Below are positions 15,739 through 26,475 of a stretch of 42,185 nucleotides of DNA, piece after piece. The DNA comes from Chloroflexota bacterium (GTDB taxonomy: Bacteria; Chloroflexota; Limnocylindria; P2-11E). Under the pieces are notes generated by a model, which saw only the letters and a list, made by a program, of their open reading frames with translations, did not search any database and had not been told where the DNA came from. The DNA is taken from assembly GCA_028876375.1 (NCBI GenBank), contig JAGWSB010000011.1, forward strand, positions 1-42,185. The letters run 5' to 3'. Numbering within the stretch: position 1 is the stretch's first letter; the number at the start of each line of letters is the position of its first letter. A program made the position numbers and the translations under genes.

Positions 15739-17003
15739 CGCGGATACCCGGCCTGGCGCGCGCGCGCGAGGGGGCGCGCGAGGCGCCAGGGCGCCGAGAG
15801 CGCGATCGCCTGGACGCACTCGGCGGCGAGGACGGCCCAGCACGCGCCGACGACGCCGCTCGAGCGGACCGCGACGGATCCGAGCACCGCGAGCGCGACG
15901 ACGGCGAGCATGAGCGCCCGCGTGACCTCGCTCTCGCGGCCCTCGGCGAGGAGCTCGAGCGAGCGATGCGAGCTGACGGTGTAGGGCACGAGGACCCACG
16001 CGAGGATCCGCAGCGCCGCGGCCGCGGGGAGGAACGCCGGACCGAAGAGGACCGCGACGAGCGGGTCGGCGGCGACGCTGAGCACGGCCGCGGCCGCGAG
16101 GGCGAGGAGGACCAGGGCGGGGAGCGAGCGCGGCACGGTGCTCCGTGCGGAGCGCTCGCGCGCGCGGTCTTCGGCGAACGCGGGATAGAGCGCGCTCCAG
16201 GCCGCGACGTGCACGGTCTTCGCCGCCTCGACGCCGCGCAGAGCCGCGGAGAAGACGCCCGTGGCCGCCGGGCCCGCGATGGTGGAGACGACGAGCACCG
16301 GAGCGCGCTGGTACAGCATCCCGAGCGCCCCCAGGACCGCGATGGGCGCGCTCCGCGCGAGGAGCGCGCGCAGGCGCGGGCGTGGATCGCGCGCCAGCGG
16401 CCCGAGGGCGACGCCGCTCAGCCGGCACGCGGCCACGGCGGCGAATGCCGCGAAGCACTGCGTCGCGACGAGGACCGCGGCCACGTCGAGGACCGTGCCG
16501 GCCGGACGGACGAACAGCGCTGCCGCCACCACCTGGGCGGAGGCGACCGCGAGGTTGAGGGCGGCGTAGGCGCGCATCCGCGCTCCGCCGCGGAGCATCG
16601 CCGACAGCACCGTGTACGGCGCGAGCGGGAGGAGGGTGAGGGAGCCGAGGCGGAGGGCGGCGACGGCGGTCGCGCTCTGCGCCGGCGCGAGCGGCGCGAG
16701 CAGAGCGACGAGGGCGACGATCGCGAGTGCGAGCGCGAGCTGCAGCGCGAGAGCCGGCGCCGCGAGCGCCGCGCCCCGATGCGCCGCGATCTCGCGGACC
16801 AGCAGCATGTCCGTCCCGAACGAGGTGAGGACGTTCGCGACGAAGAGGATCGAAGCCACGAAGGCGTACTCGCCGAAGCCGGCGGCGCCGAGACGGCGCG
16901 CGACCACGATGCTGAAGAGCGCGAGCGCGGCCTGCGTACCGATCCGCGCCACGACGAGCCATGCGGTGCTCCGAGCGAGCGCCGGCCGATGTCGCGGCTC
17001 CAT
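15735..17003 (-). CDS. Polysaccharide flippase (Wzx/MATE-like)
   Basis: 422 residues with about 12 membrane helices and an N-terminus typical of oligosaccharide flippases (STAWLVVARIGTQAALALF, then RRLGAAGFGEYAFVASI and TDMLLVREIA). It probably moves the lipid-linked oligosaccharide across the membrane for polymerisation or ligation by the 959-residue protein at 19262. Start and stop overlap the neighbouring genes on the same strand by 1 and 4 bp, giving a methyltransferase-flippase-phosphorylase operon. Confidence 0.88.
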   Translation of the reverse strand: MEPRHRPALARSTAWLVVARIGTQAALALFSIVVARRLGAAGFGEYAFVASILFVANVLTSFGTDMLLVREIAAHRGAALAAPALALQLALALAIVALVALLAPLAPAQSATAVAALRLGSLTLLPLAPYTVLSAMLRGGARMRAYAALNLAVASAQVVAAALFVRPAGTVLDVAAVLVATQCFAAFAAVAACRLSGVALGPLARDPRPRLRALLARSAPIAVLGALGMLYQRAPVLVVSTIAGPAATGVFSAALRGVEAAKTVHVAAWSALYPAFAEDRARERSARSTVPRSLPALVLLALAAAAVLSVAADPLVAVLFGPAFLPAAAALRILAWVLVPYTVSSHRSLELLAEGRESEVTRALMLAVVALAVLGSVAVRSSGVVGACWAVLAAECVQAIALSAPWRLARPLARARQAGYPR

Positions 17004-17812
17004 CAGCCGGCGATCCGCGGCTCGTAGCGCAGCGAGACGATGAAGAAGTCGCCCCACCCGCGCCAGGGCGGGACGTGCGCGAGACGGTCGTCGATCCACG
17101 CGAGGGCGCGGTAGAGGCGGGCGTGATCCGTCGCGAGCCGCTTGCTCTCCGCGGTCGGCGTGACGACGGACAGGCCCTCGATCTCGAGGACGCGGTAGTC
17201 GGCGCCGAACATCGCGACGACGGCCGACGGCGTGTGGTAGCGGACCGTGAAGTGAAGACCCTCGAGGTGCGCGCGCGTGCCGCCGGGACGCAGGCGGCGC
17301 AGGGCGACGCGGGGCTGTCCGAGGAACAGCAGCGCGAGCTCCCACAGGCATATCGGAGGCATCACGACCCAGGTCACGGTCCCGCCGGGGGCGAGGACGC
17401 CCGGCAGCTGCGCGACCACCGCGCGCAGGTCGGGCGCGCAGTTGAGGCCGCCGAGGTCGGAGAAGACCGCGTCGTACGGCGCTCCCGCGACGCGGTCGAG
17501 CTCCGTGAAGGAGCACTGCTGGAGCGACACGCGCTCGCCGGCGTCCGCGCCGAGCTTGCCGCGCAGCCGCGCGAGCATGCCGGGAGCGATGTCGGTGGCG
17601 TGCACTCGATACCCGCGCCGCGCCAGCTCCACCGCGTCCGTCCCGGTGCCGGCGGCGAGCTCGAGGATCCGAGCGCCCGCGGCCACGTGGCGCCCGAGGT
17701 GCGCGTACACCTTCGCGCGCATGCGCGACTGATGCGGATGATCCTCGGCGAAGCGGTCGTACCGCTCCGCCGTCCGCGAGAACGCCTCGGCGACGATCGC
17801 GCGCTCGTCCAC
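17003..17812 (-). CDS. Class I SAM-dependent methyltransferase
   Basis: 269 residues. Motif I ILELAAGTGTDAVELARRGY, an acidic residue after beta 2 (ATDIAPGML), the catalytic-strand region APYDAVFSDLGGLNC and the motif GVLAPGGTVTWVV. The fold is clear but the substrate is not. Its place at the head of the flippase operon suggests sugar or lipid decoration. The start is 41 bp from the divergent small membrane protein at 17854. Confidence 0.9.
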   Translation of the reverse strand: MDERAIVAEAFSRTAERYDRFAEDHPHQSRMRAKVYAHLGRHVAAGARILELAAGTGTDAVELARRGYRVHATDIAPGMLARLRGKLGADAGERVSLQQCSFTELDRVAGAPYDAVFSDLGGLNCAPDLRAVVAQLPGVLAPGGTVTWVVMPPICLWELALLFLGQPRVALRRLRPGGTRAHLEGLHFTVRYHTPSAVVAMFGADYRVLEIEGLSVVTPTAESKRLATDHARLYRALAWIDDRLAHVPPWRGWGDFFIVSLRYEPRIAG

Positions 17813-17853
17813 AGATCCCTCCGCGCTCCTCGTTCGTACTCACTGCAGAGGAG

Positions 17854-18087
17854 ATGGACACGCTCGGCCGCTTGGCGCCCAGGCTCGCGGTGGGCCTCGG
17901 GGTCGCGCTCGCCCTCGGCGTGGGGTTCGTACCCCTCGTCATACGCATCTACGGCTCCGGCGGATCGCTCGCCGGCGCCGCGGCGCCCGGGGCGATCGCC
18001 GCCCTCTCGCTCGCCGCGAACGTTCTCGTCGTCGGCGCCGCCGCGCTGGCGCTGCGCGCGCGGGCCAAGCGCTCCGCGGGGCGATGA
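17854..18087 (+). CDS. Small two-helix membrane protein, unrecognised
   Basis: 77 residues, two hydrophobic helices (about 10-30 and 43-66) and a basic C-terminus. No family recognised. AGAGGAG lies directly against the ATG, closer than usual for a ribosome site. The stop overlaps the next glycosyltransferase (ATGA), so it belongs to that operon. Confidence 0.6.
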   Translation: MDTLGRLAPRLAVGLGVALALGVGFVPLVIRIYGSGGSLAGAAAPGAIAALSLAANVLVVGAAALALRARAKRSAGR

Positions 18088-19265
18088 GGATCTGCGCGGT
18101 CACGCCCTACCCGCCTCCCGCCTCCGGCGTCGGCGACTACGGGGAGCTCATGGCGGCGGAGCTCACGCGCCACCCCCGCGTGGACAGCATCACCGTGCTC
18201 GCCGACCGCGGCGCCGGGCTCGGTGGACAGGGCGCGGCCCGGATCGTCGACGTCCGGCGCGCGTGGTCGCGCGACGCACTCATTCCTACGGAGCTCGTGC
18301 GGCAGATCGAGCGCCTCCGTCCGGACGTCGTCTGGTTCAACTTCGGCCTCACGATGTTCGGCACGCGCCCGCTGTCGGTGCTGTCCGGCCTGTCGCTGCC
18401 CCTGCTCGTCAAGCTCCTCGGCTACCCGGTCGTCGTGACGCTCCACGAGATGCCGGCACTCGCGGATCTCGCGTCGCTCGCGATCCCTCGCCTGCGCGGC
18501 CGCGTCGCGGGCTGGGCGGCGATGCGCCTCCTGCTGTGCGCCGACGAGGTCATCGTCACGCTCGACCGCTACCGGCGGCACCTCGGCGCGCGTCATCGCG
18601 CGGGGAACGTGACCCACATCCCGCACGGCTTGTGGCGGCGGCCGGAGCCGCTCGCCGAGGCCGACGGCGCGAGCGTGCTCGTCTTCGGGACTTTCGGACC
18701 GCACAAGGATCCGCGGCTCGTCCTCGACGCCGTGCGGCGCATCCGGCGGCGCGCCCGCCGTGTCCGCCTCCTCGTCGCGGGCACCGATCATCCGCGCTTC
18801 CCGGGGTTCATGGCGCGCCTCGCGCCGCAGCTCGAGGGCGACGACGAGTGGGCGGGCTACGTGCCCGCCGGCGCCCTCCCCGCGCTCTTCGGCCGCGCGA
18901 CGCTCGTCGTCGTCCCGTCGACGGCCTCGACCGGCTCGTCGGGCGTGATCCATCGCGCGGTCGGGCACGCGCGACCCGTGGTGGTGAGCGACCTTCCCGA
19001 CTTCCGCGCCCTCGCCGCCGAGGAGGGCCTCGCGCTCGCGTGGGCATCGCCGGGCGACGCCGCCGCGCTGGCCGCGGCGATCGACGAGCTCCTCGAGGAC
19101 CGCGCGCTGCGCGACCGCCTCGTCGCGCACAACATGCGCGCCGCGGCGCGCCTCTCGCCCGAGCGGACAGCGGAGTCGTACCTGCGCGTCTTCGCCGGCG
19201 TGCGTTCGCGGTCGACCGCGGCGCTGCCGTCCGCCGCGTCGATCCCGACCCGGGTCGAGGCGTGA
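18084..19265 (+). CDS. GT4 family glycosyltransferase
   Basis: 393 residues. GT-B architecture: N-terminal VTPYPPPASGVGDYGELMAA with the glycine loop, and a donor domain beginning VLVFGTFGPHKDPRLVLDA. The usual E-x7-E region is altered to STASTGSSGVIHRAVGHARP. It probably adds a sugar in the surface polysaccharide. It is coupled at both ends, ATGA with the small membrane protein and GTGA with the large membrane protein that follows. Confidence 0.9.
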   Translation: MRICAVTPYPPPASGVGDYGELMAAELTRHPRVDSITVLADRGAGLGGQGAARIVDVRRAWSRDALIPTELVRQIERLRPDVVWFNFGLTMFGTRPLSVLSGLSLPLLVKLLGYPVVVTLHEMPALADLASLAIPRLRGRVAGWAAMRLLLCADEVIVTLDRYRRHLGARHRAGNVTHIPHGLWRRPEPLAEADGASVLVFGTFGPHKDPRLVLDAVRRIRRRARRVRLLVAGTDHPRFPGFMARLAPQLEGDDEWAGYVPAGALPALFGRATLVVVPSTASTGSSGVIHRAVGHARPVVVSDLPDFRALAAEEGLALAWASPGDAAALAAAIDELLEDRALRDRLVAHNMRAAARLSPERTAESYLRVFAGVRSRSTAALPSAASIPTRVEA

Positions 19266-22141
19266 GCCGCCGCGCATTCGCGGCGTGGCTCGCGCTGTGC
19301 TTCCACGGTCCGCTCGTCGTCGCCGGCCTCTACCGCTACAGCTACGACGCCGCGACGCACGAGTTCTTCGCCGATCACTACGCGCGCTCGTGGTGGGGGC
19401 TGTGGGAGCCGCGCTGGTCGGGCGGCTTCGACGTCAGCTCCTACCCGCCGCTCGTCCATCAGATCCTGGCCCTCCTCGGCATGGCGATGGGGCCCGACGC
19501 GGCGTTCGGCGCGCTGCTGCTCGCGACGCTCGTCGCGTTCCCCCTCGCGGTGCACGCCTTCGCGCGGCTCTTCGTTCCCGAGCGAGAGGCGGGGGCCGCG
19601 GCGATCGTCGGCGTCTTCCTCCCCGCGCTCTCGCTCACCGCGCACACGTTCGGGCAGCTGCCGACGCTCGTCGCGCTCACGCTCGCGCTCCTGGTCGCGG
19701 TCGAGTGGACGCGCTTCGTCGAAGGCGGGCGAGCGCTCCACCTCGCGTCCGCGGCGGTGCTCACCGGGGTGACGTTCACCGCCCACCACGCGACGCCGAT
19801 CCTCTTCCTGCCGCCGGTCCTCGCCGCGTGCTTCGCGCTCGGGGCGCGCCGGGTCGACCTCGCGGCGCGCATCGGGCGGGCGTTGCTCGCGACGGGCGCG
19901 AGCTTCGCGGTGGGCGTGCTCGCCGTCGTCCCGCTCTGGCTCTGGGCGCTCGGCGCGCCGCACCAGGTACCCATCCCGCACGCCAGCCGAGCCGACCTCC
20001 TCGTCGACCTCACCGCGCAGGACCAGTTCTTCTGGGCGATGTACGGCGTGGTCCCCGCTCTCGCGGGCATCGGGGTCTGGGCGTATCGGACACGGGCCGC
20101 CGTGATCGCGGCCTGCCTCGCGACCGGGTTCGCCGTCGTCGGCCTCGGCGGAACGACGCCCATCCCGGCGCTCATCTTCGGCGCGGGCTGGCAGTGGCTG
20201 ACCTACGACCGCTTCGCGCTGTGGGCCGCCGTGGCGCTCCTCCCATGCGCCGGGATCGCCGTCGATCGTCTGCTCGCCAGCCCGGGAAGGCTCGCGCGCG
20301 CGAGCGCGGCGCTCGCCCTATCCCTGCTCGCGGCGTACGCGGCGATCGACTCGGCCCTGCCCCTCCTCGGCGCGACGGCGCATCGGCACGACGTGCGCGC
20401 CGTCGCGGACTTCCTGAACGCCGGCGATCGCTCGATGTGGCGCTACCAGACGTTCGGCTTCGCGGAGTCGTCGTCCGAGCTCGGCCGCCTCACGCCGGCG
20501 GCGACCATCGACGGCTCGTACTTCACCGCGCGGCGGATCCCCGAGCTCACCCGGAGCGGCATCGGGATGCTCGACTACGCGCTGTGGTGGGAGCCGTCCG
20601 GCGCGACGCTCCGGACGGTCCTCGCGGCGGCGGACCGCTACTCGATCCGCTGGGCCTTCGTCGCCGACCCGGCATACGACGCGTTCCTCGCCCGCGCTGG
20701 GTTCCGCTACGACTCCTCTCTCGCGGGAGGCATCGAGGTGTGGGACAAGCCCGACGTGCCGCCGCTCGACCCGTCGCAGCTGCGCTTCGGTCCGCCCGAC
20801 GCGCGCGGCATCGCGTGGGGCGCGGTCCCGCTCCTCCTTTGCCTTGTCGCGTCGGGCCTCGGCCTCGCGCGCGTTCGGCGCCGCCGCGTCGCGTCGCTCG
20901 CGTACGGGGTCGCCGTGGCCGCCCTCGCGCTCGTCCCCGTCGCCGTCGCGGTCGGCCGCTGGATCCCCCTGTACGTGGCGCGCGGCGACGGGATATGGCT
21001 CCAGTACCGCTCGCTCTCGCTCTATCCCGTCGACCTCGTCGTGCTCGTCGTCGTGGCGTCGTGGGCGACGGCGCGCGGCTTCGGCTGGAGCGGAGGGCTG
21101 ACGATCGGGCGCGGCGCCGTCGCCCTCGGCTTCGTGGCGCTCGCCCTCGCCGCCGCGGCGAGCGCCGTGACCGCGGTCGACCCCGTCCTGGCCCTCGGTC
21201 TCGCGCTCGAGCTCGCGCTCCTCGCCGTGTTCGTCGTCGCGGCGATGGACGTGGCGTCCACTCGCCCGCGCGGGCTGCTCGTCCCGCTCGCTCTCGTCGT
21301 GGCCGGCGAGGCCGCGCTCGCGCTGTGGCAGGCCGCGACGGGATCGACCGCGCCGGCTGGAGCGCTGTTCAACGGCTGGCCCCGCGAGTTCACGGCGCCG
21401 GACGTCGCCGCGTCCGTCGCGGCGCTGCCCGGGGTCGATCGCTGGCTGCGCTCCTACGGGTCGTTCCCGCACCCGAACAGCCTCGGCGCGTTCCTGGCGA
21501 TAGCGCTCGCGCTCGTCCTCGCCTCGCCGTCGTCGCTCTCATCGCGCTGGCGTCACGTCGCCCTCGCCGCGGGCGGCGCCGCACTCACGCTCACGCTCTC
21601 GCGCAGCGCCTGGATGGCGCTCGCGATCGCCGTCGTCGTGTGGCTCGTCGCGACGGGACGGCTGCGTCCGCTCATCGCGCGCCGCGCGCCCGCGACGACC
21701 TTCCTCGTCGCGCTCCTCCTGGTGGGCGGCGCGTCGACCGCCGCCGCGCGCTTCGGGCGTCTGGACGCGTCCATCGAACGAGGTTCGCTCGATGAGCGCG
21801 CCGCCGAGAACGCCGCGGCGCTCACGCTCGCGGCCACGCGCCCGCCGGTGGGCGCGGGCAGCGTCGTCGTCGCCGAGCAGAGCGTGGCCCGCCTCGGCGA
21901 GCCGCCGCACGACGTGCTCCTGATCGCCGCCGCGGAGATGGGGGTCCCCGGGGTGGCGGCGTGGGCCGCGCTGTTCGGGGCGCTGCTCTGGTCCGCGTGG
22001 CGGCGGCGCCGGGACGGGGCGGCGCGGGTCGGGCCGCTCGTCGCGGCGGCCGTCCTGGTCCCGCTGCTCTTGCTCGACCACTTCCTATGGACACAGCCGA
22101 ACGGTCGCGCCCTGCTGGCGCTGCTGCTCGCCCTCGCCTGA
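19262..22141 (+). CDS. Fused membrane protein: glycosyltransferase-like half plus O-antigen-ligase-like half
   Basis: 959 residues from a GTG overlapping the previous stop. Residues 1-330 form a multi-helix membrane domain with DHYARSWWGLWEPRWSGG in the first loop, like GT-C or PTPS-related membrane glycosyltransferases. Residues 360-510 are a soluble region (FLNAGDRSMWRYQTFGF, GSYFTARRIPEL). Residues 530-959 are a second multi-helix domain with the O-antigen ligase pattern: FPHPNSLGAFLAIALAL near 735, LSRSAWMALA near 779 and HDVLLIAAAEMGVPG near 885. It could both modify and polymerise or ligate the lipid-linked glycan. The frame is continuous with no stop between the halves. Confidence 0.8.
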   Translation: MSRRAFAAWLALCFHGPLVVAGLYRYSYDAATHEFFADHYARSWWGLWEPRWSGGFDVSSYPPLVHQILALLGMAMGPDAAFGALLLATLVAFPLAVHAFARLFVPEREAGAAAIVGVFLPALSLTAHTFGQLPTLVALTLALLVAVEWTRFVEGGRALHLASAAVLTGVTFTAHHATPILFLPPVLAACFALGARRVDLAARIGRALLATGASFAVGVLAVVPLWLWALGAPHQVPIPHASRADLLVDLTAQDQFFWAMYGVVPALAGIGVWAYRTRAAVIAACLATGFAVVGLGGTTPIPALIFGAGWQWLTYDRFALWAAVALLPCAGIAVDRLLASPGRLARASAALALSLLAAYAAIDSALPLLGATAHRHDVRAVADFLNAGDRSMWRYQTFGFAESSSELGRLTPAATIDGSYFTARRIPELTRSGIGMLDYALWWEPSGATLRTVLAAADRYSIRWAFVADPAYDAFLARAGFRYDSSLAGGIEVWDKPDVPPLDPSQLRFGPPDARGIAWGAVPLLLCLVASGLGLARVRRRRVASLAYGVAVAALALVPVAVAVGRWIPLYVARGDGIWLQYRSLSLYPVDLVVLVVVASWATARGFGWSGGLTIGRGAVALGFVALALAAAASAVTAVDPVLALGLALELALLAVFVVAAMDVASTRPRGLLVPLALVVAGEAALALWQAATGSTAPAGALFNGWPREFTAPDVAASVAALPGVDRWLRSYGSFPHPNSLGAFLAIALALVLASPSSLSSRWRHVALAAGGAALTLTLSRSAWMALAIAVVVWLVATGRLRPLIARRAPATTFLVALLLVGGASTAAARFGRLDASIERGSLDERAAENAAALTLAATRPPVGAGSVVVAEQSVARLGEPPHDVLLIAAAEMGVPGVAAWAALFGALLWSAWRRRRDGAARVGPLVAAAVLVPLLLLDHFLWTQPNGRALLALLLALA

Positions 22142-22196
22142 CTGATCCGCGACCGGTCGTCGCGCGTACCAACGGCGAAGCACTCACTGGAGGGCG

Positions 22197-22445
22197 ATGA
22201 CCATGGCACAGCGGGTAGTGGCCGCCGTCTTCGCGGTCGTCGGCTTGTATCTGGACCTGTGGCACAGCGCCCCGCTTCCCTTCAACCACTTCCAGGTCTT
22301 CGGCCGCGGATTCGGCGCGCAGCACTCCGTCCACTCGGCCATCGGGCTCATCCTCATCGTCGCCGCGTACTGGCTGTGGACGCGCGCCCGCGCGACGTCG
22401 GACGCGGCGGACGACGTATCGGACAGGCTCGACCGGGTGTCGTGA
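22197..22445 (+). CDS. Small membrane protein, unrecognised
   Basis: 82 residues. Two hydrophobic helices (about 6-20 and 45-62) flank a His/Phe-rich loop (LWHSAPLPFNHFQVFGRGFG). A good ribosome site GGAGGG precedes ATG 22197; ATG 22203 is also possible. GTGA overlap with the next gene indicates coupling. No family recognised. Confidence 0.65.
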   Translation: MTMAQRVVAAVFAVVGLYLDLWHSAPLPFNHFQVFGRGFGAQHSVHSAIGLILIVAAYWLWTRARATSDAADDVSDRLDRVS

Positions 22446-22816
22446 CCGACCGCGGCCTCCGTGCCCTCGGGACCGCTCTCGCGCTCGTCGCGGCGGCGGT
22501 CCACCTCGCTCTGTTCACGAGCGATCTCGTGCCCGGCGAGACCACGACCGTTCCCGCCTTCGCCGCCATGGGGCTCGGCCTCGTCGGCTGCGCCGTCGTG
22601 CTGGCTCTCGGCCGGCGCGACCTCTACGAGCCCGTGCCGATCTACGCCGGCGTCCTCGTCCTCGCGTGGGCCTGGACGCGTACGCAGTACCCCGTCGAGG
22701 TATTCGGCATCGTCGCGGATTCGGCGGAGCTCGCGCTCATCGCGGTGACCATCGTCCTCATCCGTCGCGCGGACGCGCGGCGGACCGTCGGACGGGGCCG
22801 CGGGAAGGCCGCCTAG
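22442..22816 (+). CDS. Small membrane protein with about four helices, unrecognised
   Basis: 124 residues from the GTG overlapping the previous stop. Four hydrophobic segments (about 8-24, 38-56, 64-80 and 88-108) and a basic tail RRADARRTVGRGRGK. No family recognised. Its TAG shares CTAG with the stop of moaB on the opposite strand, so the two genes meet tail to tail. Confidence 0.65.
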   Translation: MTDRGLRALGTALALVAAAVHLALFTSDLVPGETTTVPAFAAMGLGLVGCAVVLALGRRDLYEPVPIYAGVLVLAWAWTRTQYPVEVFGIVADSAELALIAVTIVLIRRADARRTVGRGRGKAA

Positions 22817-23325
22817 GCCTTCCGCCCGCTGGCGTGGCCCGATTCGCCGCTCTCGCCGGCGAGCAGCTCGACGGCGTGGGGGAGCGCCGGCAGCAGCACG
22901 TCGAGCGACTCGCGCACCGCGCGCGGCGACCCCGGCAGGTTCACGACGAGCGTCGAGCCGGCGGCGCCGGCGATGCCGCGCGAGAGCATCCCATGCGGCG
23001 TCTTCGCCAGCGACGCCGCGCGCAGCGCCTCGGCGATCCCCGGGATCTCGCGGTCGATGACGCGCCGCGTCGCCTCGGGCGTGACGTCGTTCGGCGAAAG
23101 CCCCGTCCCGCCCGTCGTGAGGACGACGTTCGCGCCCGCGACGATGGCCTCGCGGATCGCGAGCGCGATCTTGCCCGTGTCGTCGGCGACGAGCGCGCTC
23201 GAGACGACCTCGATCCCGGCGCGCTCGAGCGCCTCGCGCATCGCGGGACCGCTCTCGTCCGGACGCTGCCCGCGCGCGCCTTTCGTGCTCGCGGTGATGA
23301 CGGCGGCGCGGACCGGGGTCGTCAC
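22813..23325 (-). CDS. moaB: Molybdopterin adenylyltransferase (MoaB/Mog family)
   Basis: 170 residues from a GTG overlapping the moaC stop (GTGA). Signatures: [16 protein letters not shown], the molybdopterin-binding [22 protein letters not shown] and [14 protein letters not shown]. It adenylates molybdopterin before metal insertion by MoeA. It is the last gene of moeA-moaC-moaB on the minus strand. Confidence 0.93.
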   Translation of the reverse strand: MTTPVRAAVITASTKGARGQRPDESGPAMREALERAGIEVVSSALVADDTGKIALAIREAIVAGANVVLTTGGTGLSPNDVTPEATRRVIDREIPGIAEALRAASLAKTPHGMLSRGIAGAAGSTLVVNLPGSPRAVRESLDVLLPALPHAVELLAGESGESGHASGRKA

Positions 23326-23798
23326 TCGAGGCGGATGTGGCCGCTCTTGCCGCCGCTCTTCTCCACCAGCCGCACCTCGGTGAGGCGCGCGCCGCGCTCG
23401 ACGGCCTTGAGCATGTCGTAGAGGGTGAGGCCCGCCACGGTCACCGCCGTGAGCGCCTCCATCTCGACGCCCGTCTGCGCCGTCGTCGCCGCGGTCGCCT
23501 CGATGGCGATGCCGGTGTCCTCGAGGGTGAGGTCGACGGTGACGTGCGAGAGCGGGAGCGGATGGCAGAGCGGGATGAGCTCGCTCGTCTTCTTCGCGGC
23601 CATGATCCCCGCGATCTGCGCCGCGGCCAGGACGTCGCCCTTCTCCGCGCGGCCCCCGCGCACGAGGTCGATCGTCTTCTTCGAGACGATCAGGTAGCCG
23701 CGGGCGCGGGCGCGCCGCTCCGTCGCGCGCTTCCCGCCGACGTCGACCATGCGCGCGCGGCCGCGCGCGTCGACGTGCGTCAGCTTCTTCGCCGGCAC
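23322..23798 (-). CDS. moaC: Cyclic pyranopterin monophosphate synthase
   Basis: 158 residues, GTG start. Strong MoaC signatures: [32 protein letters not shown] and [20 protein letters not shown]. It converts the MoaA product to cyclic pyranopterin monophosphate, the first intermediate of molybdenum cofactor synthesis. moaA, moaD and moaE are not in the window and must be elsewhere. Confidence 0.97.
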   Translation of the reverse strand: MPAKKLTHVDARGRARMVDVGGKRATERRARARGYLIVSKKTIDLVRGGRAEKGDVLAAAQIAGIMAAKKTSELIPLCHPLPLSHVTVDLTLEDTGIAIEATAATTAQTGVEMEALTAVTVAGLTLYDMLKAVERGARLTEVRLVEKSGGKSGHIRLE

Positions 23799-23801
23799 TG
23801 A

Positions 23802-25048
23802 CTAGTGGTCCTCGGGCAGGTCGGTGAGGATCACGTCCACGCTCTCGCCCGCCGCGATCGTGCTCGGCCCCGGCGGCGCGTCGATGAGGCAGTTCGCGAG
23901 CGACATCGAGCGCAGGATGCCCGATCCCTGGGGACCGGTGAGCCGCACGGTGCCCGCGACGGCGTCGTAGATGGCGCGCGCGAAGAACCGCAGGAAGCCC
24001 GGCTTGTCCAGCTCGTCCAGGAGCTTGGCGCGGGCGCGCGGGCGGTGGAGCTTCCGCCGGCCGGACATCGCGAGGAGCGCCGGGCGCACGAACAGCTCGA
24101 ACGTGAGGAGCGCCGACACCGGATTGCCCGGAAGGCCGAAGAGCGGCACGACGCGGTCGCCGCCGCGCAGCTGCGCGAACGCGAGCGGGCGCCCGGGCCG
24201 GATGGCGATGGCCCACACGTCGAGCGTCCCGAGCTCGCTGACGATCGGCTTCACCCAGTCGTGGTCGCCGACGGAGACGCCGCCGCTCGTCACGATCGCG
24301 TCGGCGGACATCGCGTCGCGCAGCGCCGACCGCAGCGCGTCGGGCGTGTCGCGGACGAGCGGACGGAGCCACGGCTCGCACGCGGCGGCGAGGACGGCGG
24401 AGCCGACGGAGTAGCGGTTGGCGTCGCGGATCTTGCCCGGGCCGGGCGTCTCGGTGATCTCGACGATCTCGTCGCCGGTCGACAGCACCGCGACGCGCGG
24501 CCGCGCGACGACGCGCGGGCGCGACACGCCGAGCGACGCGAGGAGCCCGATCTCGGCGGGCCGCAGGACGTCGCCGGCGCGCAGGATCGTCGTGCCGCGC
24601 GCGAGGTCTTCCCCGGCCTGGCGGACCGAGAGGCCGCGCGGCGTCGCGGCCGTGACGGTGACGACGTCGTCGGCGTTGTCCGTGTCCTCCACGCGGACGA
24701 CGGTGTCCGCTCCGTCGGGCATGGGCGCGCCGGTCATGATCCTCATGGCCTCGCCGCGTCCGACGGCGCGCTCGGGCATGCCGCCCGCGGCCACCGCGCC
24801 GACGACGCGCAGGCGCGCCGGCGCGGTCGCGACGTCCTCGCCGCGGACGGCGTAGCCGTCCATCGCGGAGTTGCGGAAGGGCGGGATGTCGCGGTCGGCG
24901 ACGACCTCGGCCGCCAGCGTGCGACCGAGGGCCTCGAGGAGCGCGACCTCGCGCGCCGGCAGCGGCCGCACGCCGGCGAGGATCCTCTCGAGCGCCTCGT
25001 CGACGGTGAGGAGCTTGTCCGCCGCCTTCGCCGAGCTGGGGCTGACCG

Positions 25049-25052
<4 letters not shown>
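23802..25052 (-). CDS. moeA: Molybdopterin molybdenumtransferase
   Basis: 416 residues from a GTG overlapping the malic enzyme stop (GTGA). MoeA domains in order: an N-terminal DRDIPPFRNSAMDGYAVRGED, GEAMRIMTGAPMPDGADTVV, a central MoCF domain VAVLSTGDEIVE with TSGGVSVGDHDWVK and GLPGNPVSALLTFELFVRP, then a C-terminal beta domain. It inserts molybdate or tungstate into adenylated molybdopterin. It ends 3 bp before the moaC start. Confidence 0.96.
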
Positions 25053-26458
<1,406 letters not shown>

Positions 26459-26475
26459 AGGTAGGCCGAGTCTAT

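Noticed and set aside
16961-19261. Long open frame upstream of the 959-residue membrane protein
   Set aside because: It is GC-rich shadow sequence opposite or out of frame with the methyltransferase and glycosyltransferase genes; the GTG at 19262 fits the overlap pattern.
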